From CAYMND01 sp964465065 (GTDB taxonomy: Bacteria; Acidobacteriota; Aminicenantia; UBA2199): a stretch of DNA of 23,394 nucleotides. Shown here in pieces: positions 16,773 through 23,394 of this stretch. Each line of letters begins with the position of its first letter. Position 1 is the stretch's first letter. Below the pieces are notes generated by a model that was not told where the DNA came from, did not search any database, and was given only the letters and a program-made list of their open reading frames with translations. Location of the stretch: contig CAYXHZ010000046.1 of the NCBI GenBank assembly GCA_964465065.1, forward strand, positions 1 to 23,394, written 5' to 3'. A program made the translations under genes and the position numbers.

Positions 16773-17816
16773 ATGAAAGTTTTAAGACGAATCGCCATTT
16801 TCGGCATTGCTTTAGCCGTGACCATCGTATCCGTCCAATGCGGCAAAAAAACCGCCGGTTCCGGCAGTGAACAGGCCTTACTCAAGATGCTCCCGGAAAA
16901 CGCCAGCGGCTATATGGTATTCAACTTCAAAAAGGTTGCCGAACTGGGACTCTTCAAAACCATGCAGGAGAGCATGCAGAAAGAGGAGATCGAAAAGGCC
17001 GCCGCCGCCCTGAACACCTTCAAGCAATTCATCACCCAGACCGGATTCGATCCCGAGAAGGATCTGCAGAACGGCGTGTTGGCGCTTTATGGAGGATTGG
17101 ACCAGGACAAACCGCAGTTCGTCTTCATCGCCCAGGGCAACTTCGTCCCGGACAAGATGATCGCCTACGCTAAAAGCCAGAACCCAGACATTCAGGAAGA
17201 AGCCTTCAACGGCGTCACCCTCTACCACATGAAGAAAGAGGAAGGTACGGAATCGGTGCTCGGCTTCCCCAAAACCGGCCTGGCCGCCATGGGCGACATC
17301 GAGCCGCTCAAACAAGCGCTTGCCCTCATCCAGGGACAGGGCCGCTCGGTCCTTGACAACCCGCTGCTCAGCAAACACCATCGCCAGGCTTCCGCCGACG
17401 CCTTGGTCACCGCGATCTTCTTGCTGCCGGAAAGCGCCAAAGCCAAACAGGAAAAGATGCCGCCACCTTTTGAGTTCGACCTGAGCAAAGCCGAGGCATT
17501 TACCGGAGAGCTGTTCTACAGCAAAGACATCTGGTCCGGATCCTTGAGCCTGATCTCTCCCAACCCCGAAGGAAACAAGAAAAACGCCAACACCCTGAAC
17601 AGTTTGAAAGGCCTGGCGGCGATGATGGGACCGGAAGTCGGCGATATCGTCAACGGCCTTTCCATCAATGCTGACGACAAACAGGTCGAGATTCGCTTCT
17701 CAATCAACAAGAGCCAATTGGAAAAAATCAGTAAGAAAGCCAAGGAAAACCTGCCGGGAGCGCCCAAGGAAAGCAGTCCCGAACCTTCCATGGAAGGATC
17801 TGCACAATCCAATTGA
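16773..17816 (+). CDS. Predicted lipoprotein of unknown function
   Basis: This 347-residue protein has a basic n-region (MKVLRR), a hydrophobic core and a cysteine at 23 followed by GKK. Gln at -1 to the cysteine (SVQC) is atypical for a lipobox, so lipidation is likely but not certain. The mature part opens with LPENASGYMVFNFKKVAEL and has alternating strands and helices, a layout that recalls DUF3352-type surface proteins; this is only a resemblance. The C-terminal 30 residues are Pro/Ser/Lys-rich and probably disordered. AAGGAG is well placed before the ATG. It probably acts at the periplasmic or outer surface. Confidence 0.75.
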   Translation: MKVLRRIAIFGIALAVTIVSVQCGKKTAGSGSEQALLKMLPENASGYMVFNFKKVAELGLFKTMQESMQKEEIEKAAAALNTFKQFITQTGFDPEKDLQNGVLALYGGLDQDKPQFVFIAQGNFVPDKMIAYAKSQNPDIQEEAFNGVTLYHMKKEEGTESVLGFPKTGLAAMGDIEPLKQALALIQGQGRSVLDNPLLSKHHRQASADALVTAIFLLPESAKAKQEKMPPPFEFDLSKAEAFTGELFYSKDIWSGSLSLISPNPEGNKKNANTLNSLKGLAAMMGPEVGDIVNGLSINADDKQVEIRFSINKSQLEKISKKAKENLPGAPKESSPEPSMEGSAQSN

Positions 17817-17841
17817 AAAGAATCGGGCCTTGTGCTATAAA
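17813..17841 (+). promoter_or_regulatory. Promoter of the STAS gene
   Basis: TTGAAA (17813-17818) and TATAAA (17836-17841) are separated by 17 nt, and TGC directly precedes the -10 box, making an extended -10 as well. The upstream gene's TGA stop (17814-17816) lies within the -35 hexamer. Confidence 0.65.
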
Positions 17842-17882
17842 CATGACATTAACGCTGTGCCAACAAGTGTAAAGGAGTAACC

Positions 17883-18218
17883 ATGAAGATTGAAAAAAGA
17901 ACCAACAACAATGTAGTGATACTGGATCTCAAAGGTAAAATCCTGATCGGCGACGGCATCGACGAGTTGAGAGCTGAAATCAACCAGTTGCTGCAGAAGA
18001 AAGAAACTAAAATACTGCTGAACTTCAAGGAAGTCCCCTACCTCGATTCAACCGGTCTGGGAGAAGTCGTCCGTTCTTACACATCCGTCAAGAATGCCGG
18101 CGGGACCATCAAGATCGTTTACCTGACCAACAAGGTCAGGGACTTGCTCTCCGTCACCAAACTGATTACGGTTTTCGAGACTTTCGAGGATGAGGCCAAG
18201 GCCGTCGCCAGCTTCTGA
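17883..18218 (+). CDS. STAS-domain anti-sigma factor antagonist
   Basis: This 111-residue single-domain protein matches SpoIIAA/RsbV-type antagonists: VVILDLKGKILIGDG, ILLNFKEVPYLDSTGLGEVV and GGTIKIVYLTNKVRDLLSVTKL. Such proteins bind an anti-sigma kinase and free its sigma factor when unphosphorylated. The phospho-acceptor position within D-S-[ST]-G is Thr57 here. No kinase, phosphatase or sigma factor gene lies nearby, so its partner is elsewhere. It has its own promoter and a strong AAAGGAG site, suggesting abundant expression. It could alternatively act in lipid-asymmetry or other STAS roles, but the motif favours partner switching. Confidence 0.88.
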   Translation: MKIEKRTNNNVVILDLKGKILIGDGIDELRAEINQLLQKKETKILLNFKEVPYLDSTGLGEVVRSYTSVKNAGGTIKIVYLTNKVRDLLSVTKLITVFETFEDEAKAVASF

Positions 18219-18241
18219 AGACTGATAAACACGACTCTACG

Positions 18242-19990
18242 TTGCGCATAGAGAAATTACCGTTCTCTTTCTTTGCGATGGCGGTCATCGCCGCCATCGC
18301 CTTTTCTTTCAGCGTTGATTTGCCAAAACGTCATGCCGGCGGTTTCAAATCCGACGAATCCACATATTTCGCCATCACCCAAAGTCTGGCCTATGATCAG
18401 GACCTCCGTTACGAGCTGCGCGATCTGCAGCGCATCAGCCGACGCTTCATCACCGGCCCCATGGGCATCTTTCTGGCCAAGAAAGCCGAGGGAACCATCG
18501 TCTTCGCCAAATCTTTCGCCTATCCCCTCTGGGCAGCTCCATTCTTCCGTCTCTTCGACAGCCATGGACTTTTGCTCTTAAATGCCCTGATGCTGATTGC
18601 CTGCCTGCTGATGGGGTACCGTATGCTGCGTCTCAACAACCCCATCCCGCTCAGCCTGGGTCTGTCGATCGTTTTTTGCGCCAGCACCGTAACCCCGGTT
18701 TATCTGTGGTGGATGACTGCTGATCTGTTCAACTACTTCGTTTGTTTTGCCGGTCTGTATTTTTTCTTCTACCCTTTCCGGCGACATGCCTGGCAAGCCG
18801 TTTCCGGCTTTTTCTTCGCCTTCGCCATCTACTCCAAACCCAGCACGGCCCTGGCCCTGGCCGTTGTGGCGCTGCTGCTGCTGGTCAGAAAACAATACAA
18901 GCGTTTCCTGTTGATTTGCCTTACTGGAGCGCTGACCCTGTCCGCGCTGCTGCTGTTCGGCTATTCGCAAAGCGGCGATATCAATTATATGGCGGGTGAC
19001 CGACGTTCCTTCCATTTCGAGTACCCGATGCAGAAACCAGATATCAGCTTTGAATCCGCCCAGCACAGCGTCAAGATGAGTGCCGATGACTACTGGGAAC
19101 GGTTCTATTTCTCCCCGCGCCTGGTACTGGCCAACCTTTTTTATTTTTTCTTCGGCCGCTTCAGCGGACTGTTCATTTATTTTTTCTTCGCAGTGATGGC
19201 CCTGGTACTGTTTTTTTTCCGTAAAAAAAATGATCAGGAATGGGCCCTTTTCCTGGCCATCGCCGCCAGCATCCTGCTGTTCGTCACGATAATCACCAAT
19301 TACTACGGCGGCAGCGGTACGGTCGGCAACCGCTATTTCATGACCATTTACCCGCTTTTTTTCTTCCTCATCTACCCGATCAGCATCAAACCCAAACACC
19401 TGCTCATCCCAGGCATCGCCGGAATCCTTTTCATCTTGCCGATCCTGATGGATGCCATGTACATGTCGGCTACACCCCGTTATCCGGCCATTTCCGGATT
19501 CGCCCGTTTCTTCCCGCCCGAAAAATCCCTTTACCAGAGTCTGCCCACCAACGAGAACGCCCGAGCTTTCGGCCGTTGGTACGGCAATCCCGCCCGGCGT
19601 TTTCAGGTCTTTTTCCTCAATGACAACTTTCGGATCGATCAGACCGATGAGCGGACCTTCTGGACTCAGCCCAATCCCGAACATCGTCTGGAAGCCTTCC
19701 TGGTCAGCCAGCAACTTGTAAAAACATGGCGGATCGACCTCCACAACATCCCTTTGCCCAACCAGGTGACCCTGCGTATCGACGACTGCGCCCGAAAAAT
19801 GAACCTGCCGGCGGAGGTCGTGCACACCGTCGAGATTTCACCCGCCGTTTCGCCGCTCAAGGTCGGCGACGTTTACGTGTATCACCTGGTCGTCGAATGC
19901 AGCAGCGATTTTGTTCCCTATCTGGCCGACATCAACAACAGCGACCTGACCCATCGCGGTATCGGCATTGAATTGACTATCGAGGAATAA
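18242..19990 (+). CDS. Multi-pass membrane protein, GT-C glycosyltransferase-like
   Basis: This 582-residue protein has roughly ten hydrophobic segments between residues 8 and 400 and a soluble C-terminal region of about 170 residues. After the first membrane helix comes GGFKSDESTYFAITQSLAYDQ in which the acidic S-D-E and the following Q-S-L-x-x-D-x-D-L layout match the first periplasmic loop of GT-C enzymes that use lipid-linked sugars. NYYGGSGTVGNRYF before a late helix is another recognisable loop. The C-terminal end (FVPYLADINNSDLTHRGIGI) resembles that of the 14634 lipoprotein. The TTG start lacks a clear ribosome site; ATG at 18278 is an alternative that would begin within the first helix. 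asnB follows after 2 nt. Confidence 0.75.
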   Translation: MRIEKLPFSFFAMAVIAAIAFSFSVDLPKRHAGGFKSDESTYFAITQSLAYDQDLRYELRDLQRISRRFITGPMGIFLAKKAEGTIVFAKSFAYPLWAAPFFRLFDSHGLLLLNALMLIACLLMGYRMLRLNNPIPLSLGLSIVFCASTVTPVYLWWMTADLFNYFVCFAGLYFFFYPFRRHAWQAVSGFFFAFAIYSKPSTALALAVVALLLLVRKQYKRFLLICLTGALTLSALLLFGYSQSGDINYMAGDRRSFHFEYPMQKPDISFESAQHSVKMSADDYWERFYFSPRLVLANLFYFFFGRFSGLFIYFFFAVMALVLFFFRKKNDQEWALFLAIAASILLFVTIITNYYGGSGTVGNRYFMTIYPLFFFLIYPISIKPKHLLIPGIAGILFILPILMDAMYMSATPRYPAISGFARFFPPEKSLYQSLPTNENARAFGRWYGNPARRFQVFFLNDNFRIDQTDERTFWTQPNPEHRLEAFLVSQQLVKTWRIDLHNIPLPNQVTLRIDDCARKMNLPAEVVHTVEISPAVSPLKVGDVYVYHLVVECSSDFVPYLADINNSDLTHRGIGIELTIEE

Positions 19991-19992
19991 CC

Positions 19993-21873
19993 ATGTGTGG
20001 CATCTGCGGTTTCTATTCTCCCGACACAGTCGAGCCCTTCGTCATCCGCAGGATGAACGATCAGATCGTCCACCGCGGCCCCGATGACGACGGCTTTTAC
20101 CAGGGCGGCAGCGTCACCCTGGCCGCCAGACGTTTGAGCATCATCGATCTCAGCACCGGCCATCAGCCTCTGGCTTCGGCCACCGGCAATTGCTGGATCG
20201 CCTACAACGGTGAAGTGTACAATTTCGCAGATTTACGTGCCGAAATGGAAAGCTCCGGCGTCGCCTTTCGCACCCGCAGCGATACCGAGGTCATCGTCAA
20301 CCTGTTCGAACAGGCAGGGGAAGCCTTCGCCGACCGCCTGCGCGGCATGTTCGCCGTGGCCATACACGACCGGCGGGCAGACCGGCTGATCCTGGCCCGT
20401 GACCCTGTCGGCATCAAACCGCTGTATTACCTGCACCAACCAGAAAAAAACCGGCTCATCTTCGGCTCCGAAATCAAGACGATCCTGCAGTTCCCCGGCG
20501 TGTCCAGAGAAATCGATCCCCAAGCCGTCGATTATTTTCTGAGTCTGGAATACATCCCGGCCCCGCTGTCCATTTTCCGCTCGATCCGGAAATTGCCGGC
20601 CGGTCACGTACTGAGCTTCAGCCAGCATGACGGCCTGCGCATCAGCCCCTATTGGTCCCTGCAGCGCCAGGATCCGCCTTTATTCCGCAATCAGCAGGAC
20701 CTCAACTCCCAGTTGCAGGAAAAAATCTGCGAGGCGGTCAAGCTGCGGCTGATTTCCGATGTGCCCCTGGGCGCCTTCCTGTCCGGCGGAATCGATTCCA
20801 GCACCATTGTATCTCAGATGAGCGGGCTGATGGACCGACCGGCCAAGACCTACTCCATCGGTTTTCAGGAGGGCAGCTACAACGAACTCGAATATGCCCG
20901 GATCGTCGCCGATCATTTCAAAACCGAACACCACACCCGGATACTGGCCCCCGACATCCTGGAACTGAGTAAATTTTTGGCCGCTTTTCTCGACGAACCG
21001 CTGGCCGATTTCTCCAATTTTCCGACCTATCTGGTTTCCAAAACCGCCCGGGAAGGGGTGACCGTGGCCCTGTCCGGTGACGGCGGCGACGAAATTTTCG
21101 GGGGCTACGATCATTACCAGGCCCAGAACCTGTCCCGCTTTTTTTCCTTGCCGATTTGGAGCACCGTCCTGCCAGGCCTGGACCGTCTCTTGCCGCCGCA
21201 TGCCCAGAAACACGGTCTGATCAACCGTATCAAACGCTTCAGCGAAGGCTTCAATTACCCGGAGGCCGACCGGCATTTCCGCTGGATGCAATTCTTGTGC
21301 TCTGCAGACAAACAAGCCCTATACAGCGACAGCTTTCTGCAAGAGGAATTTTTGGCGCCCCTGCACAGCCGGACACCTTTCGCTCAGCATTTCCACGACA
21401 GCCAGCAATTCGACGGCCTGGGCCGCGACCTTTTTTTGGACTTCAAGACCTACCTGCCCGACAACATCCTGGTCAAAGTCGACCGCATGAGCATGGCCAC
21501 ATCCCTGGAGGCCCGGGTTCCGCTGCTGGACAAGAAGCTGGTCGAGTTCGTCTTCTCTTTGCCCATGGACCAGAAGATCAGAGGCCATAACGGCAAGTGG
21601 ATTCTCAAGGAGTCCATGCGTAACGTTCTGCCCGATGCCATTGTCAAACGCGGCAAAAAGGGTTTCTCCATCCCCATTAAAAACTGGCTGCGCCGGGAGC
21701 TCCTTCCCCTGGTCGAGACCCATCTCAACGCCGACGCCATCGGCCGCTTCGGTTATTTCCGACCGGAAACAGTCAGCCGCTGGCTCAACGAGCACATGCA
21801 GGGCAAACGGGACCATGCCCACAGGCTGTGGGCCCTGATTCAACTGTCGATGTGGGCGGAAAGATTCATGTAA
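19993..21873 (+). CDS. asnB: Asparagine synthase (glutamine-hydrolysing)
   Basis: This 626-residue AsnB-family amidotransferase has Cys2 as the N-terminal nucleophile (MCGICGFY), glutaminase residues HRGPDDDG, RLSIIDL and YNGEVYN, and the synthase pyrophosphatase loop SGGIDSS (264-270) with ALSGDGGDEIFGGYDHY further on. Family members make asparagine from aspartate or amidate other substrates, and copies in polysaccharide loci often have specialised roles. It starts 2 nt after the GT-C-like gene, with GAGGA inside that gene's end as ribosome site, so the two are coupled. This context favours a role in envelope glycan or glycopeptide amidation, but plain asparagine supply is equally consistent. 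The 3' end overlaps speE by 8 nt. Confidence 0.92.
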   Translation: MCGICGFYSPDTVEPFVIRRMNDQIVHRGPDDDGFYQGGSVTLAARRLSIIDLSTGHQPLASATGNCWIAYNGEVYNFADLRAEMESSGVAFRTRSDTEVIVNLFEQAGEAFADRLRGMFAVAIHDRRADRLILARDPVGIKPLYYLHQPEKNRLIFGSEIKTILQFPGVSREIDPQAVDYFLSLEYIPAPLSIFRSIRKLPAGHVLSFSQHDGLRISPYWSLQRQDPPLFRNQQDLNSQLQEKICEAVKLRLISDVPLGAFLSGGIDSSTIVSQMSGLMDRPAKTYSIGFQEGSYNELEYARIVADHFKTEHHTRILAPDILELSKFLAAFLDEPLADFSNFPTYLVSKTAREGVTVALSGDGGDEIFGGYDHYQAQNLSRFFSLPIWSTVLPGLDRLLPPHAQKHGLINRIKRFSEGFNYPEADRHFRWMQFLCSADKQALYSDSFLQEEFLAPLHSRTPFAQHFHDSQQFDGLGRDLFLDFKTYLPDNILVKVDRMSMATSLEARVPLLDKKLVEFVFSLPMDQKIRGHNGKWILKESMRNVLPDAIVKRGKKGFSIPIKNWLRRELLPLVETHLNADAIGRFGYFRPETVSRWLNEHMQGKRDHAHRLWALIQLSMWAERFM

Positions 21874-22723
21874 CGGTTGAGAGCGCCTGATCCAAAAAGC
21901 GCCGAAACCCCTCAGGCAGCGCAAACGCCGCCCGGTGCATGGTTTCATTGTAATAGCGGAGCGGCCCCAGATCCGCAATCCGTTCCGGCTTGAAATCCCT
22001 CAGGGCATCATACCGTTTCGAGCAGAACGAAAAGCCGATGCAGCCACTGGGGTAAGTGGGAACCATCGTGTAAAAGTATTGATAAATCGGGTAAATCCCG
22101 GCGCAAAACTCCGCCAGGCGGCCAATGGTCCGCCGGTGATAATGCAAAGATTCCGACTGGCTGACGACCATGCCGTCAGAACGTAAAGCCGCGGACAGAT
22201 CACGGTAAAAGCCTTCCTGGAACAGGCGCTCGGCCGGTCCGATCGGATCGGAGGAATCGACAAGGATGAGATCGTAGCAATTTTTCCTGCCGGCCACGAA
22301 TGCGGCTCCGTCCTCGAAGTGACAAGTCACCCGCGGGTCATCCAGGCTGCCGGCCATGATCGGAAAATGTTGCCGGCACACTTCGACTACCGCCGCATCG
22401 ATCTCGCACAGGTGGATGGAATCGACCCGGGTATGCTTGAGCAGCTCCCGAACCGTCCCGCCGTCACCGCCGCCGATGACCAGAACCCGGCGCGGTTCGG
22501 GATGGACGCAGAGAGGCACGTGAACGATCATTTCGTGGTAGTTCGCCTCATCGGACTCGCTGGCCATGATCACCTGATCGTGCACCAGCAGGCGCCCGAA
22601 GGCCTGCGAATCGTACACATCGATTTTCTGGAAAGCAGACTGCCGGGAGGCCAGCAAGCGCTTCACGGCGATCTTGGCGACGCGTCCCTGGTCGAGTTCC
22701 AGTTTCTCTTCAAACCAATCCAT
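21866..22723 (-). CDS. speE: Polyamine aminopropyltransferase (spermidine synthase)
   Basis: This 285-residue enzyme transfers the aminopropyl group of decarboxylated S-adenosylmethionine to an amine such as putrescine, releasing methylthioadenosine. Visible are the Rossmann glycine loop VLVIGGGDGG (80-89), the acidic D109 at the end of the second strand, HFEDGAAF (135-142), and LVDSSDPIGPAERLF (154-168), which holds the catalytic Asp region. It has no membrane segment, unlike the long SpeE fusions. It lies 72 nt after speD, which supplies its donor, with a hairpin in between. The gene tail overlaps the convergent asnB by 8 nt. Amine specificity cannot be read from the sequence. Confidence 0.95.
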   Translation of the reverse strand: MDWFEEKLELDQGRVAKIAVKRLLASRQSAFQKIDVYDSQAFGRLLVHDQVIMASESDEANYHEMIVHVPLCVHPEPRRVLVIGGGDGGTVRELLKHTRVDSIHLCEIDAAVVEVCRQHFPIMAGSLDDPRVTCHFEDGAAFVAGRKNCYDLILVDSSDPIGPAERLFQEGFYRDLSAALRSDGMVVSQSESLHYHRRTIGRLAEFCAGIYPIYQYFYTMVPTYPSGCIGFSFCSKRYDALRDFKPERIADLGPLRYYNETMHRAAFALPEGFRRFLDQALSTVT

Positions 22724-22749
22724 ATTCTTTGATCACCAGTCCGTGAGAG

Positions 22750-22786
22750 GCCGGAAGCGGGGCGGCATCCGCCCGCAGCTTCCGGC
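22750..22786 (-). other. Strong hairpin between speD and speE
   Basis: Outer arms GCCGGAAGC (22750-22758) and GCTTCCGGC (22778-22786) pair perfectly, and inner GGGCGG and CCGCCC (22760-22774) pair around a 3-nt loop, giving about 15 bp in all. No T-tract follows on either strand, so this is not a standard intrinsic terminator. It may stabilise the speD mRNA end, mark a processing site, or lower speE expression. Confidence 0.65.
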
Positions 22787-22795
22787 TATTGAGAA

Positions 22796-23212
22796 TCAGA
22801 CTGCCTGTTCACGTAAATTGGGGACCGTACAGTCCGGTTTGTGCAGCAAACGTACCGGCAGGTCCAGGATGCCTCGCTTGATCTCGCTGACCGAAAGGTT
22901 CTTGGCTGCAAACTGCTCCTGGAGACAATGGAGCGCAGCATAGTAATCCACCTCCGTTCCGCAGGTGAAAATATCCACTGCACAATAGCCGTATTCCGGC
23001 CAGGTGTGCACGGTGAAGTGCGATTCTTCGATGACGATGACGCCGCTGACCCCATGCGGATTGAATTTATGGAACACGGATTGAACCATGGTGGCTCCCG
23101 AAACCGTCACGGCTCGTTTCATGGCCGATTCGACGAAACCGACATCGTTGATCGTCTCGGGCTGGCAATTGTACAACTCGACAATCAGATGATTACCCAG
23201 ATTCTGCACCAT
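22796..23212 (-). CDS. speD: S-adenosylmethionine decarboxylase proenzyme
   Basis: This 138-residue proenzyme is of the short class 1B type found in Thermotoga and Bacillus. It cleaves itself between E63 and S64 in IEESHFTVHTWPE, turning Ser64 into the pyruvoyl cofactor that decarboxylates S-adenosylmethionine. H69 (processing) and C84 in DIFTCG (catalytic) are present, each one residue later than in the Thermotoga enzyme. ATG at 23212 is chosen because the family begins with this segment. An AGGAGG sequence lies 17 nt upstream of it, unusually far. A promoter and a 13-bp palindrome precede the gene, and speE follows. Confidence 0.95.
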   Translation of the reverse strand: MVQNLGNHLIVELYNCQPETINDVGFVESAMKRAVTVSGATMVQSVFHKFNPHGVSGVIVIEESHFTVHTWPEYGYCAVDIFTCGTEVDYYAALHCLQEQFAAKNLSVSEIKRGILDLPVRLLHKPDCTVPNLREQAV

Positions 23213-23237
23213 ACGCTGGCGTTTACCTACCTCCTGG

Positions 23238-23250
23238 CATACCGGGTATG
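23238..23250. repeat. Palindrome in the speD leader, possible operator
   Basis: CATACC-G-GGTATG is a perfect 6-1-6 inverted repeat. It lies just downstream of the predicted speD transcription start (near 23255) and just before the AGGAGG sequence. A one-base centre suits protein binding to DNA better than an RNA hairpin. Confidence 0.4.
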
Positions 23251-23261
23251 AACCGATAGAA

Positions 23262-23290
23262 CTTATAGCACCTTTTGACCCGCTTGTAAA
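23262..23290 (-). promoter_or_regulatory. Promoter of speD-speE
   Basis: On the minus strand TTTACA (23290-23285) and TATAAG (23267-23262) are separated by 17 nt, with TGC before the -10 box as in the STAS promoter. The leader would be about 43 nt. In the remaining bases to the window end (23291-23394) I see no gene or clear signal. Confidence 0.6.
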
Positions 23291-23394
23291 CCGAACCCGA
23301 TGCTTCCCGCAAGCCGGCGATAGCCAGGGTTTATGCCTATAACACCCTTCCGTGTTTGCCCATCGCTCCCGCGCGACTCCGCCCCAAAACACAT

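Noticed and set aside
18578..19825. 415-codon open frame on the minus strand opposite the GT-C-like gene
   Set aside because: The Gln/Glu-rich translation is the antisense image of a hydrophobic membrane protein, with no domain or ribosome site.
23213..23392. 60-residue N-terminal extension of speD
   Set aside because: It covers the predicted promoter, palindrome and ribosome site, and does not match the family, which starts at NLGNHL.

Overview
This window is a dense, bacterial, moderately GC-rich (high-50s % by eye) stretch of chromosome. It holds 21 supportable protein-coding genes, no RNA genes, no mobile elements and no CRISPR array. Two predicted lipoproteins, secreted M16-like proteins, a class 1B (PyrD/PyrK) dihydroorotate dehydrogenase, butyrate kinase and a Thermotoga-like SpeD suggest a diderm, probably fermentative or anaerobic lineage outside the well-studied phyla (an Acidobacteriota, Aminicenantes or deltaproteobacterial-grade organism would fit). 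I cannot fix the phylum from sequence alone.

Layout. (1) 10-5333, plus strand: mtnP, buk, a small MXAN_5187-like gene, then two tandem secreted M16-family proteins that lack the HxxEH zinc motif. (2) 5337-12127, minus strand, read right to left: a GlmU-like nucleotidyltransferase, a galactokinase-like GHMP kinase, a ParB-box-like protein, pyrK, pyrD, pyrF and asnS, all closely spaced. Two promoters lie in this block, one before the nucleotidyltransferase and one before pyrK. In both, the -10 box ends exactly 6 nt before the ATG, so the transcripts should be leaderless. (3) 12233-14552, plus strand: dnaK under a TTGACA-18-TATAAT promoter, followed by a 98-residue Hsp20-like gene and a GC-rich hairpin terminator. 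There is no CIRCE element. An inverted repeat sits at the predicted transcription start instead. (4) 14634-21873, plus strand: lipoprotein, fabH, DUF2007-like gene, second lipoprotein, orphan STAS protein, GT-C-like membrane protein and asnB. (5) 21866-23290, minus strand: speD then speE, with a strong hairpin between them and a 13-bp palindrome between the speD promoter and its ribosome-binding site.

How the parts connect. SpeD and SpeE make spermidine-type polyamines and release methylthioadenosine. MtnP, at the other end of the window, removes it. PyrK, PyrD and PyrF supply UMP, and so UTP, next to a kinase plus nucleotidyltransferase pair that would consume a nucleotide triphosphate to activate a sugar. 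The lipoprotein at 14634 and the membrane protein at 18242 end in similar beta-rich tails, which suggests a shared envelope function.

The most unusual items are the tandem catalytically dead M16 pair, the sugar-activation plus ParB-like plus pyrimidine gene block with its leaderless promoters, the DnaK/mini-Hsp20 operon, and the shared tail domain. No well-defined new defence or mobile system is visible. Protein identities rest on recognised motifs, without database searches.
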